Shown here piece after piece: positions 18,868 to 26,922 of a stretch of DNA of 27,346 nucleotides. The number at the start of each line of letters is the position of its first letter. The first letter of the stretch is position 1. The position numbers and the translations under genes were made by a program. Source of the DNA: Actinomycetota bacterium (GTDB lineage Bacteria; Actinomycetota; Humimicrobiia; Humimicrobiales; Humimicrobiaceae); NCBI GenBank assembly GCA_016783985.1, contig JADHVM010000002.1:1-27346 (forward strand). Reading direction: 5' to 3'. Under the pieces are notes generated by a model, which was given only the letters and a program-made list of their open reading frames with translations, had not been told where the DNA came from and did no database searches.

Positions 18868-21774
18868 TCAAATATACCAATTATTACCAGTTTTTATATC
18901 AACCTTCAATCCAACTTTTAGTTCCATACAATTCTCCAATGAATTTCTTACTATTTTTTCAACTCTATTTAAATCATCTTTTTTTAACTCTAATACCAAT
19001 TCATCATGAACATGTAATATTATATTACTATCTATATCTGCAGATTGTAATTCATTAAAGAGAATTATTGTAGACAATTTCATAATATCAGCAGCACTAC
19101 CCTGAATAGGAGTATTTACTGCCAATCTTTCTCCTAAATTCCTAATATTAATATTACCACTGCTTAGTTCTCTTATATATCTTTTTCTGCCAAAAATTGT
19201 AGTTGTATAACCACACTTGTAGGTGTAACTAATTAAAGTATTTATATATTTTTTTACTTCTGGGTATCTGTTAAAATACATTTTTATATATTCCCTCGCC
19301 TCATCTTCTGAAATAGACAATCTACTTTTTAAACCATACTCGGTCATACCATATATTATGCCAAAATTAATTGCTTTTGCTTTTCTTCTTAAATTTTCAT
19401 CTACTTCATTATAGGGAACACTAAAAATCTCTGATGCTGTTCTCTTATGTATGTCCTCTTCCAGGTTAAAAGCTTCTATTAAATCCCCATCTCCAGATAA
19501 ATGTGCAAGTACTCTAAGTTCTATCTGTGAATAATCTGCAGACATTAATAAATCATAATTTTTTCCTGGTATAAATGCTTTCCTTATCTGCCTGCCAAGA
19601 TCAGTTCTTACCGGGATATTTTGGAGATTGGGGTTACTGCTGCTTATTCTACCAGTCGAAGTACCTAATTGATTATATGTTGTATGAATTCTATTATCTC
19701 TTGGATTAATCAGTCTGGGTAAAACATCAATATATGTATTTTTTAATTTAACCTTTTCCCTGTAATTTAAAATCTTCTCTATAACAGGATGCTTGTTAAA
19801 AATAGCGAGCAAAGCTCCTGCGTTAGTAGAAAAACCAGTCTTTGTCTTTTTAACAGCAGGAAGGTTTAGCTTGCTGTAAAGTACCTTTGAAAGTTGCTGC
19901 GGAGAATTGATATTGAAATTACAACCACATAATTTATATATATCTTCCGTAAGTCTATTTATATTTACTTCATATTCTTTAATTAGATTTCTAAGATACT
20001 CCCTATCAATATTAACTCCTACGTACTCTATATAAGCTAAAATTTTTACTAAAGGCCCTTCAATCTCATTATAAAGTTTATTTAACTTCTCATTATCAAT
20101 CTTTTTTAATAAAATCTTTTCCAATTCCGAATATAAACTTACATATTTAACTGCTGGATCAATTTTCCTCTTATAAGAGTTATCCTTTTGAATTTTAATA
20201 TCGCCTTTCTCGTAACCCTCTGAAATTGTATTTTCCGAGGTTGTGCTTTCTAAGGTTGTTTGCTCAGGTATTGTATCCTCTGCAGTAAATTCCAACCTTA
20301 ACTGACTTTTCCTTTTATCATCCCAAGTATCTTCTTTATCACTGATATTATATTTTCCAGTTTCTAAATCATTGATCTCTACATCAAGTTCATCCCTTAT
20401 TATTTCATCTATGCTTGTATCAGTTTTTAATGGATTGAGAAGAATATATAGTATCTTGTAATCTATAATTTTCCCGCCCAGGTTTATACCATAACCAAAC
20501 AAGAACTTACATATGTTTTTAAAATCAAATCCTGATTTCGAAATACTAAAGTCCTCTAATAATTTTTTAATTTTTTCTACAACTTCAGTATTTTCCAATT
20601 CACATTTCTTTATTAAATAAGCAGAGCCTTTTTCGCTGCTTAGAATCAATTCACCTTGTAATTTCTCCCTTTTTTCATCTCTTTTTTGATTATTTTCTTC
20701 AGTCAAAGCAATAAAAATTTTCTCACCTGCGTATAAATCTTCAATATTTGTATTTGCAGTAAAAGATTTAAGGTCAATTTTATCTAATCTCATAACAGTT
20801 TCTGCCCTTTTATTTTTTGCCCTAAAAGCACTGGTTTTTTCTGTATTACCGTTGTTTTCAAATTTATCAATTTTTTTAGAAGCACTCGAGAATATATCTA
20901 TCTTTTTTAATCTCTTTTTTAAAGTATTAAATTCAAGGCTGTTAAATAACTGCTCAATTTTAATAAAATCAATATCTTTTAAGTTGTTATTAACAGCATC
21001 TTTAATATTTATATCCAGTTTAGATTTTAATTCTGTCAATTTTTTACTCATGTAAGCAAGATCCTTGTGTTCACTTAAAAGATTCCTAATTCTATCATTC
21101 TTTATTTTATTTATACTATTATAAATCTCTTCAATACTTCCATATTCATTTACTAATGTTCTTGCAGTTTTTGGACCTACTCCTGGAATACCAGGTATAT
21201 TATCTGAACTATCTCCCATTAATGCTAAAAGATCTTTTATCTTATCCGGGCTAACCCCCAGCTTCTCTTTAACTTTTTTCTCATCATAAATGACTGTATC
21301 AGTTATACCTCTTTTTATTGCCATAACTTTTATTTTTTCCGAAACCAGCTGCAATATATCTTTATCTCCTGATACAATTAGTATTTCTCTAAATTTACCC
21401 TGCGTGAATTTTGCAAGCATGGCCAAAATATCATCAGCTTCATAGCCAGCCATTTCTAAGCTCACAATATTAAATGCCTTTAAAACTTCTTTTATCAATA
21501 TAACTTGACCTATAAGTTCAGATGGCATCTTCTCTCTGTTTGCCTTATAACCGTCAAAGATTTTATGTCTGAATGTTGGTTTTTTACTATCAAAAGCACA
21601 TATAATAATATCAGGTTTTTGTTCTTCAAGTAGTTTTATAAGCATACTTGTAAAACCAAAAACAGCATTTGTGATAGTTCCAGATGAAGTAACTATAGTA
21701 TCAGGAAGAGCATAAAAAGCCCTGTAGGCAAGATTATTTCCATCAATTAAGATAACTTTTTTACCTTCCCTCAA
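18868..21774 (-). CDS. polA: DNA polymerase I
   Basis: Repair and Okazaki-fragment-processing polymerase, 968 aa. The N-terminal 5' nuclease (about 1-290) has catalytic-type Asp11 (IDGNN), GYKANRE, GYEADD, SGDKD and GDSSDNIPGIPGVGPKTA. The middle 3'-5' exonuclease-like region lacks the DTET metal ligands (ALTE instead), so proofreading is probably lost, as in many Gram-positive and Thermus enzymes. The polymerase core shows motif A SADYSQIELRVLAHLSGD, motif B RRKAKAINFGIIYGM and motif C HDE (923-925). An insertion before the core contains a pentapeptide repeat, listed separately. The start is TTG at 21774 with AAAGGAG (21781-21787) 6 nt upstream; no ATG fits the family N-terminus. Confidence 0.97.
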   Translation of the reverse strand: MREGKKVILIDGNNLAYRAFYALPDTIVTSSGTITNAVFGFTSMLIKLLEEQKPDIIICAFDSKKPTFRHKIFDGYKANREKMPSELIGQVILIKEVLKAFNIVSLEMAGYEADDILAMLAKFTQGKFREILIVSGDKDILQLVSEKIKVMAIKRGITDTVIYDEKKVKEKLGVSPDKIKDLLALMGDSSDNIPGIPGVGPKTARTLVNEYGSIEEIYNSINKIKNDRIRNLLSEHKDLAYMSKKLTELKSKLDINIKDAVNNNLKDIDFIKIEQLFNSLEFNTLKKRLKKIDIFSSASKKIDKFENNGNTEKTSAFRAKNKRAETVMRLDKIDLKSFTANTNIEDLYAGEKIFIALTEENNQKRDEKREKLQGELILSSEKGSAYLIKKCELENTEVVEKIKKLLEDFSISKSGFDFKNICKFLFGYGINLGGKIIDYKILYILLNPLKTDTSIDEIIRDELDVEINDLETGKYNISDKEDTWDDKRKSQLRLEFTAEDTIPEQTTLESTTSENTISEGYEKGDIKIQKDNSYKRKIDPAVKYVSLYSELEKILLKKIDNEKLNKLYNEIEGPLVKILAYIEYVGVNIDREYLRNLIKEYEVNINRLTEDIYKLCGCNFNINSPQQLSKVLYSKLNLPAVKKTKTGFSTNAGALLAIFNKHPVIEKILNYREKVKLKNTYIDVLPRLINPRDNRIHTTYNQLGTSTGRISSSNPNLQNIPVRTDLGRQIRKAFIPGKNYDLLMSADYSQIELRVLAHLSGDGDLIEAFNLEEDIHKRTASEIFSVPYNEVDENLRRKAKAINFGIIYGMTEYGLKSRLSISEDEAREYIKMYFNRYPEVKKYINTLISYTYKCGYTTTIFGRKRYIRELSSGNINIRNLGERLAVNTPIQGSAADIMKLSTIILFNELQSADIDSNIILHVHDELVLELKKDDLNRVEKIVRNSLENCMELKVGLKVDIKTGNNWYI
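20221..20280 (-). repeat. Four degenerate 15-bp tandem repeats within polA
   Basis: Four contiguous in-frame 15-bp units encode EDTIP, EQTTL, ESTTS and ENTIS, all of pattern E-x-T-x-x. Units lie at 20266-20280, 20251-20265, 20236-20250 and 20221-20235. They share GA(A/G)...ACAA... at the DNA level. They fall in the low-complexity Thr/Ser/Glu linker between the degenerate exonuclease-like region and the polymerase core, where length variation should be tolerated. Confidence 0.8.
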
Positions 21775-21811
21775 GTGTAACTCCTTTACTATAGAATCCT
21801 CTATTATGTAC

Positions 21812-22885
21812 TTAACAGTATTTATTTTTAAATGTCTCTATATCTTTATTTGAGGTAAGTATATTAAATTCAAGTCTGTAATTTATGCTTTCTCCTGGTT
21901 CAATAAATTTAAGAGTCCCTTTTTCTCTTTCTGTTTTTCTACCAAGTACAGGGCTGTTTGCAGGCTCAATTCCGCAAACATATTCTCCTGCCCCCATCTG
22001 CTTCCACTGTATCAGATAGGGAAGTGTCTTTTTGCTGAATTTTAACCATATTCCAATACCTTCGCCCCTATTAAAGTCTGAATTTACAATTGCAATATTT
22101 GAATTACCTTCCTCATCTGCTTCAATATCATGGCAATAACACTGCTCCTTAAACCCAGCTTCAGGCTCAGAGAATTCAGTAAATTTACTAAACCCTTTTT
22201 TAGCTTCCTCGTCCCTAGGTTCTACCTTAGCCTTTGCTTCCAGCAGCCTTGATTGGCTGTCTAATACAGGATAACCAATATTTACATGATAAAGTATCAT
22301 ATGTGGGGATTTCACATGACCAATATTTGTTATAGTATCTTCTATCACTACCCTGGGAGTATCCATCCATGTAGTAATTTTTCTTTCCAGCTGTAGTTTA
22401 TCTCCAAATACTTTAGCTTCCCTAACTTTACCATGGACAAACATTACATATGTATCATTTTCCCATTTGCCATCGGCCAAAACATTTTCAGCACTTATAT
22501 TAGCAATTCTTCCATGTAGTCCTAACTCCTCGCCATTATCTACGCTTGGAGCACCCATGTAAGTTAAGCCACAGGTAGTAAGTAAACCCCCATAAAAAGT
22601 TCTAAGCCACTCAAGCCCTTTACTTTCATAATACACTGGGGAAGTTTCTTTTGTAGCAGATTTCCAGTTAATAGGAATAGATTTATATGATAGTCTGGAT
22701 ATATCCATTCCTCTATCAGGTAAAACTGTCATATCCAGGCCGCAAGGACTCTTAACATCAACAGCCCTTACTCCTCTGCTAACACCATCAATAAATTCAT
22801 AATACTTTATCCCACCAAGTTGAGATATATCTCCGACTTTTTTCAAAACTTCCCTTTTACTGATTTCTGTACCAAAAATCTTCAT
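21812..22885 (-). CDS. DUF4432 family aldose 1-epimerase-like protein
   Basis: Beta-sandwich protein of the galactose-mutarotase-like superfamily, DUF4432 group, 357 aa. Features are MTVLPDRGMDISRLSYKSIPI in the N-terminal part, TTCGLTYMGAPSVDNGEELGLHGRI with a candidate His124, ILYHVNIGYPVLD with His200, and CGIEPANSPVLGR with Glu307. The His/His/Glu arrangement parallels the mutarotase acid-base residues. The true substrate of DUF4432 proteins is generally unknown, and a sugar or sugar-derivative epimerase is an inference. AAAGGAAAG precedes the ATG. It lies 126 bp downstream of the uroporphyrinogen-decarboxylase-like gene and 37 bp upstream of polA. Pairing with the former suggests a carbon-utilisation role, unconnected to the repair genes that follow. 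Confidence 0.85.
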   Translation of the reverse strand: MKIFGTEISKREVLKKVGDISQLGGIKYYEFIDGVSRGVRAVDVKSPCGLDMTVLPDRGMDISRLSYKSIPINWKSATKETSPVYYESKGLEWLRTFYGGLLTTCGLTYMGAPSVDNGEELGLHGRIANISAENVLADGKWENDTYVMFVHGKVREAKVFGDKLQLERKITTWMDTPRVVIEDTITNIGHVKSPHMILYHVNIGYPVLDSQSRLLEAKAKVEPRDEEAKKGFSKFTEFSEPEAGFKEQCYCHDIEADEEGNSNIAIVNSDFNRGEGIGIWLKFSKKTLPYLIQWKQMGAGEYVCGIEPANSPVLGRKTEREKGTLKFIEPGESINYRLEFNILTSNKDIETFKNKYC

Positions 22886-23011
22886 TGCTTTCCTTTCTAT
22901 TAAAAAATATTTTTTTAAGCTTTATATATTAACTGATTAATTATACAGCAAAATCTTATTTTACATATAATCTTAAAAAGAAATTATCATACTCTCAAAA
23001 AATACTATAAT

Positions 23012-24145
23012 TTACCTATAAATTGCCAGTACATTCTCTATTGGTATATCTGGCGTAACATAGTGAGATGGTCCAAGTATTATTCCTCCATCATTACCAA
23101 ATATTTCTCTTATCCTATTTACTTCATCTTTAATCTTTTTTAGATTTCCAAACAATAAAAGCTGTTGACTGTCAAGTCCACCATGAAATGTTATATCCTT
23201 CCCAAATTGTTTTTTTAACCCACTTATTTCCATATTCTTCGCAGATACCTGAACAGGATCTAACATATCTACACCCATTTCAATCAAATCTGGAATCACA
23301 TCGGTACAATTTCCACAAATATGAAACATAACAAGAAGGTCGTAGCTTTTTGCTACTTCAATTATCTTTTTATCCCATGGTTTATAAAATTTACGCCAGA
23401 TATCAGGACTTATCATTAATGAGTCCTGTGTAGCAATATCATCCCATATACCATACAAATCTATGAATTTTCCAACGCCTGCTAAATTTTTTTTACAAAA
23501 TTCAAGCATGAACTCACCAATATTGCCAATTAATATTTCAGCATATTTCTGATTTAATACAAGATCCATAAGCATTTTATTTACACCCCTCATATAGATA
23601 GAGGTCATAAATATACTATTCATAAAGGCTGTGTTTAAAAAATATTTATTAGATCTTTTAAACTCACTAATTTTAATTTCATCCTGTTGGTCCTCACTTT
23701 CAAACTCAATTTGTTCAGTATTGTTCTTGTACACAGTAAAATCAAACCATTCCAGTTTTGGATAATTATAGTTCCTAATATCATCAATATCATTTAAATC
23801 ATCCAATGGAGGATTTATCGTCATACCTAGATCTCTACTCCCTCCTGCATAAATATAAACTGGCTTAATCCCCCATACATTAAAGTGGTTGCTCTCAAAA
23901 ACAGTATCAAATCCAGGACCTATGTATTTTGGAAAGTAAGTTGTGAACCCTCCAAGTGTCTCGCCATCAGAATAAAAATCAGCTCCAAGCATTACTGTTA
24001 ATTTTTCCCAATCATCCTTTAGGTTCTTAAGATTAAAATATCTTATCAGCTTATCATTCATTGCTGGTTCACCTCTATACATAAGAGGTATTTTATCTAT
24101 TGATTTACGCTTTATTGAATTAAAAACCAATTCCTTAATAGTCAT
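23012..24145 (-). CDS. Uroporphyrinogen decarboxylase superfamily protein (MtaA/CmuA-like), substrate unknown
   Basis: TIM-barrel protein of the UroD/MtaA/CmuA superfamily, 377 aa. Family features are IWDDIATQDSLMISPDIWRKFYKPW, FHICGN (His275, Cys277, with Cys280 close by, a possible zinc or substrate site), IPDLIEMGVDMLDPVQ (285-299), FGKDITFHGGLDSQ, and the C-terminal GPSHYVTPDIPIENVLAIY. Other members decarboxylate uroporphyrinogen III in heme synthesis or transfer methyl groups between corrinoid proteins and coenzyme M. No other heme gene is in the window, and the HxCG element fits the methyltransferase-like branch better than HemE. The assignment stops at superfamily level. A strong AAGGAGGT (24152-24159) lies 6 nt before the ATG. 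The divergent tRNA promoter overlaps this region. Confidence 0.85.
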   Translation of the reverse strand: MTIKELVFNSIKRKSIDKIPLMYRGEPAMNDKLIRYFNLKNLKDDWEKLTVMLGADFYSDGETLGGFTTYFPKYIGPGFDTVFESNHFNVWGIKPVYIYAGGSRDLGMTINPPLDDLNDIDDIRNYNYPKLEWFDFTVYKNNTEQIEFESEDQQDEIKISEFKRSNKYFLNTAFMNSIFMTSIYMRGVNKMLMDLVLNQKYAEILIGNIGEFMLEFCKKNLAGVGKFIDLYGIWDDIATQDSLMISPDIWRKFYKPWDKKIIEVAKSYDLLVMFHICGNCTDVIPDLIEMGVDMLDPVQVSAKNMEISGLKKQFGKDITFHGGLDSQQLLLFGNLKKIKDEVNRIREIFGNDGGIILGPSHYVTPDIPIENVLAIYR

Positions 24146-24157
24146 TTACCTACCTCC

Positions 24158-24186
24158 TTGATTATAAACATGATTAATTGTATTAT
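24158..24186 (+). promoter_or_regulatory. Putative promoter of tRNA-Leu
   Basis: TTGATT (24158-24163, -35, 4/6) and TATTAT (24181-24186, -10, 5/6) are separated by exactly 17 nt. The expected start falls at about 24192-24194, only a few nt before the mature tRNA 5' end at 24196. The -35 box overlaps by two bases the ribosome-binding site of the divergent uroporphyrinogen-decarboxylase-like gene. Confidence 0.6.
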
Positions 24187-24195
24187 TTTTAGCGT

Positions 24196-24284
24196 GCCGG
24201 AGTGGCGGAATTGGCAGACGCGCTGGACTCAAAATCCAGTGGGCCGCAAGGCTCGTGTCGGTTCGACCCCGACCTTCGGCACCA
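24196..24284 (+). tRNA. tRNA-Leu (anticodon CAA), CCA encoded
   Basis: Complete class II tRNA. Acceptor GCCGGAG (24196-24202) pairs with CTTCGGC (24274-24280, one G-U), followed by discriminator A and encoded CCA at 24282-24284. The D-arm contains GCGGAATTGGCAGACGC. Anticodon stem CTGGA/TCCAG encloses loop CTCAAAA with anticodon CAA, reading the UUG leucine codon. The long variable arm (GGGCCGCAAGGCTC) is typical of tRNA-Leu, and the T-loop GTTCGACCC is intact. It is the only plus-strand gene in the window, convergent with pfkA (36 bp between ends). Confidence 0.98.
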
Positions 24285-24320
24285 TTAAAGTTTCTAAGTA
24301 TGAAATACTTTAAAAAGGCT

Positions 24321-25286
24321 TTACAAAGATAGTATATGAGCCAACTTATACAGATCTTTGTTAATTTCCTTCTTATTGTCAAACATATAATCTATAGGAC
24401 AGGCATCCACCTTCATTGCTTTAATAACAGTCATGTAGTCACTTTTGCCCTCTATCAATAAATCTACTGCCTTCTTTCCAAACTTAGCTGCAAGTATTCT
24501 GTCCATGGCTGAAGGAGAACCTCCTCTTTGAATATGACCTAATACTGAGACTCTAACTTCATGGCCAGCTAATAATTTTATCGAGGATGCTACATCACTA
24601 GCTTTTGCTGCACCCTCAGCAACTAAAATTAAGATGTGTCTTTTACTTTCCCTGTGATTCTTAATATTATTCGCAATCTGAGCCAGATCTACTTCAATCT
24701 CAGGAATAATTATATAATCAACAGCACATGCAACACCTGCATTAACAGCAATAATTCCTGATTGTTTTCCCATTACTTCAACTACAAATAATCTATCATG
24801 TGAAGAAGCAGTGTCCCTTATTTTAGATATAATATCAATAATAACATTAAGTGCAGTATCAAATCCTATGCTGTAATCAGTCCCAGGAATATCATTATCT
24901 ATAGTTGCAGGAATACCGACAACTTTCACTCCCATATTATGAAGATCATGTGCCCCTCTAAATGTTCCATCACCGCCAATAACTACAAGACCATCTATCT
25001 CATTCTTCTTCAAATTTTCTACTGCTTTTTGCAATCCCTTCCTTGTTTTAAACTCTTCTGACCTTGCTGAATAAAGAATAGTTCCGCCTCTATCAACAAT
25101 TCCACCAACAGAGTTTAAATCCAACATTTTATAATCATTATTAAGTAAACCTTTGTATCCTTCATAAAATCCTATAACCTCTAAATTATTATATATAGCA
25201 TATCTGGTAACCGCCCTTATAGTAGCATTCATACCGCATGAATCCCCGCCACTTGTAAGAAGCGCTATCCTTTTAATATTTTCCAT
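24321..25286 (-). CDS. pfkA: ATP-dependent 6-phosphofructokinase
   Basis: Phosphorylates fructose 6-phosphate to fructose 1,6-bisphosphate, the committed step of glycolysis. At 321 aa it matches the bacterial PfkA length. Motifs are the N-terminal LLTSGGDSCGMNATIRA, GGDGT (104-108), PATIDNDIPGTDYSIGFDTA with catalytic Asp130, VVEVMGKQSG, and LGHIQRGGSPSAMDRILA. The Gly after GGD, where PPi-dependent enzymes have Asp, favours ATP as donor. Two small deviations from E. coli PfkA are Cys18 in GGDSCGMN (usually Pro) and Ala127 in PATIDND (Gly in E. coli, Lys in PPi enzymes). AAGGGG lies 8 nt before the ATG. It follows hisIE by 12 bp, so it is probably cotranscribed with it. Confidence 0.96.
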   Translation of the reverse strand: MENIKRIALLTSGGDSCGMNATIRAVTRYAIYNNLEVIGFYEGYKGLLNNDYKMLDLNSVGGIVDRGGTILYSARSEEFKTRKGLQKAVENLKKNEIDGLVVIGGDGTFRGAHDLHNMGVKVVGIPATIDNDIPGTDYSIGFDTALNVIIDIISKIRDTASSHDRLFVVEVMGKQSGIIAVNAGVACAVDYIIIPEIEVDLAQIANNIKNHRESKRHILILVAEGAAKASDVASSIKLLAGHEVRVSVLGHIQRGGSPSAMDRILAAKFGKKAVDLLIEGKSDYMTVIKAMKVDACPIDYMFDNKKEINKDLYKLAHILSL

Positions 25287-25298
25287 ATCATTTTCCCC

Positions 25299-25961
25299 TT
25301 ATTTTCTCCTGGATTCTAATTCCTCAAACACTTCCACCAAAGTTATTTTCCTTTCTACCATTAAAACTATCAAATGATACATAAGATCAGCAATTTCATA
25401 GATAACTTTTTTCTTTTCCTGATGCTTGGCTGATAAAATTATCTCTATACTTTCCTCGCCAAACTTTTTTATTACTTCGTCCAGCCCTTTCTCATGTAAG
25501 GAATATGTGTAAGAATTCTCTGCCTTCTCTTTAATTCTTTTTGAAATCACCCTATATAATTCATTTAGAATATTTTCGTTATTAGAACCCAATTCTGTAA
25601 AATTTAATTTCTCTAAATCTCCTTTTTTCTCATTCAATTCCCTGTAAAAACAGCTCTTATTTCCTGTATGGCACGCATTCCCAATTTGCTCAACAATTAC
25701 CAATAAAGTATCGCTGTCACAATCATATTTTATTTGTTTTATTTTTTGAAAATTACCTGATGTCTCCCCCTTGTTCCAGAGCCTGTCTCTTTTTCTACTC
25801 CAGAACCATGTCGCTCCTGTCTGTATGCTCTTCTCAAGTGACTTTTTATTCATGTATGCAAGCATTAATACTTCTTTTGTTTTAAAATCCTGAATAATTG
25901 CAGGAATTAATTTTTTATTTACTTTTTTCGTTTTACTGATCATGCTGCTATTTTTATCCAT
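25299..25961 (-). CDS. hisIE: Bifunctional phosphoribosyl-AMP cyclohydrolase / phosphoribosyl-ATP pyrophosphatase
   Basis: Catalyses the second and third steps of histidine synthesis, 220 aa. The HisI part (about 15-115) has [33 protein letters not shown], metal-binding YDCDSD (Asp80, Cys81, Asp82) and [13 protein letters not shown] (Cys97, His98, Cys104). The HisE part (about 128-220) has [19 protein letters not shown] and [14 protein letters not shown] with the acidic Mg-binding residues. Both domains look intact. In the spacer the short sequence ATGGATAAAAA occurs twice in tandem across the start; I take the second ATG, the only one in frame, with AGGATGG upstream. hisF ends 202 bp upstream and pfkA starts 12 bp downstream. 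Confidence 0.97.
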   Translation of the reverse strand: MDKNSSMISKTKKVNKKLIPAIIQDFKTKEVLMLAYMNKKSLEKSIQTGATWFWSRKRDRLWNKGETSGNFQKIKQIKYDCDSDTLLVIVEQIGNACHTGNKSCFYRELNEKKGDLEKLNFTELGSNNENILNELYRVISKRIKEKAENSYTYSLHEKGLDEVIKKFGEESIEIILSAKHQEKKKVIYEIADLMYHLIVLMVERKITLVEVFEELESRRK

Positions 25962-26022
25962 TTTTTATCCATCCTGCTGCTGCTTTTATTATTAACTTTT
26001 ATATTCCATTTAAATATTTAAT

Positions 26023-26072
26023 AAAGGTATAAAAATTTACTTTTTTATACCTTTTTATAATACATTATACCA
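26023..26072 (-). promoter_or_regulatory. Putative hisIE promoter with a 13-bp palindrome at the transcript start
   Basis: On the minus strand TGGTATAAT (26064-26072) is an extended -10 element; I see no convincing -35. The start would fall near 26057. Immediately downstream, arms 26042-26054 and 26023-26035 (AAAGGTATAAAAA and its exact complement) form a 13-bp stem with a 6-nt loop. The hairpin would sit at the very 5' end of the RNA, or act as a DNA operator. Read on the plus strand it resembles a weak AT-rich terminator, since TTTTTAT follows, but no plus-strand gene leads into it. Confidence 0.45.
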
Positions 26073-26163
26073 AAATAATAATCATTAATATTTTCCGGCA
26101 AATATTTTCATACCTAAGCTATAAACTTTAATTTCAGACCCTTCCTATTAAATATCTCTTAGA

Positions 26164-26922
26164 TTAAATCCTGATATTTATCCCTTCCGATTTTAAAAAT
26201 TCTTTTGCCTGCCTAATAGTATATTCTCCATAATGAAAAATAGAAGCCACTAGAACCGCATCAGCATTAGCAAGCTTTATAACATCCCTTAAGTGTTCTA
26301 AATTCCCTGCACCACCTGAAGCAATAACTGGAATATTTACAGCAGAAGTTACTGCACTGGTAAGTTCAATATCGTATCCATCCTTAGTTCCATCCCTATC
26401 CATACTTGTCAGTAAAATCTCTCCAGCGCCCAACTGTTCAACTTCTGCCACCCAGTCTGTCACATTTTTACCAGTAGGAGTTCTTCCGCCATGAATGTAT
26501 ACTTCCCAAAAATCATTTTCCCTATATTTAGCATCAACTGCAACTACTATGCACTGGCTTCCAAAAATCTTTGAAGATTTTTTAATAAGAGATGGGTTTT
26601 CCACTGCTGCTGTATTGATAGAAACTTTATCTGCACCCTTTTTTAGTATTTCCCTTATATCCTCTATTTCACTTATACCACCGCCAATTGTATAAGGAAT
26701 AAACACTTTTTCAGCAGTTTTACTGGCAAGTTCAATAATAGTTTTTCTCTTTTCATGTGATGCAGTGATATCCAGAAATACAATCTCATCAGCACCCTGC
26801 TTGTCATAATAAGCAGCTAATTCTACAGGGTCGCCTGCATCTTTTAAATTAATAAAACTAACTCCTTTAACAACTCTTCCTTTATTTACATCAAGACATG
26901 GTATAATTCTTTTAGTAATCAT
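26164..26922 (-). CDS. hisF: Imidazole glycerol phosphate synthase subunit HisF
   Basis: Cyclase subunit that uses ammonia delivered by HisH to turn PRFAR into imidazole glycerol phosphate and AICAR. At 252 aa it is a (beta-alpha)8 barrel of family length. The catalytic aspartates are at the expected places, Asp11 in RIIPCLDV and Asp130 in VVAVDAK. Other motifs are [26 protein letters not shown], the HGGRTPTG segment, [15 protein letters not shown] and VIASGGAG. Its ATG overlaps the hisA stop (ATGA), which indicates tight coupling. hisH is not in the window and may lie beyond hisA. Confidence 0.98.
   Translation of the reverse strand: MITKRIIPCLDVNKGRVVKGVSFINLKDAGDPVELAAYYDKQGADEIVFLDITASHEKRKTIIELASKTAEKVFIPYTIGGGISEIEDIREILKKGADKVSINTAAVENPSLIKKSSKIFGSQCIVVAVDAKYRENDFWEVYIHGGRTPTGKNVTDWVAEVEQLGAGEILLTSMDRDGTKDGYDIELTSAVTSAVNIPVIASGGAGNLEHLRDVIKLANADAVLVASIFHYGEYTIRQAKEFLKSEGINIRI

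Noticed and set aside
24296..24310. AAGTAT-GAA-ATACTT stem as terminator for tRNA or pfkA
   Set aside because: Six mostly A-T pairs with a 3-nt loop and no following U-run on either strand; too weak to call.
24146..24382. 78-codon minus-strand ORF across the tRNA
   Set aside because: It is the reverse complement of the tRNA-Leu plus flanks. The peptide with GAEGRGRTDTS and RLPIPPLRH is a well-known false protein seen antisense to tRNA-Leu.
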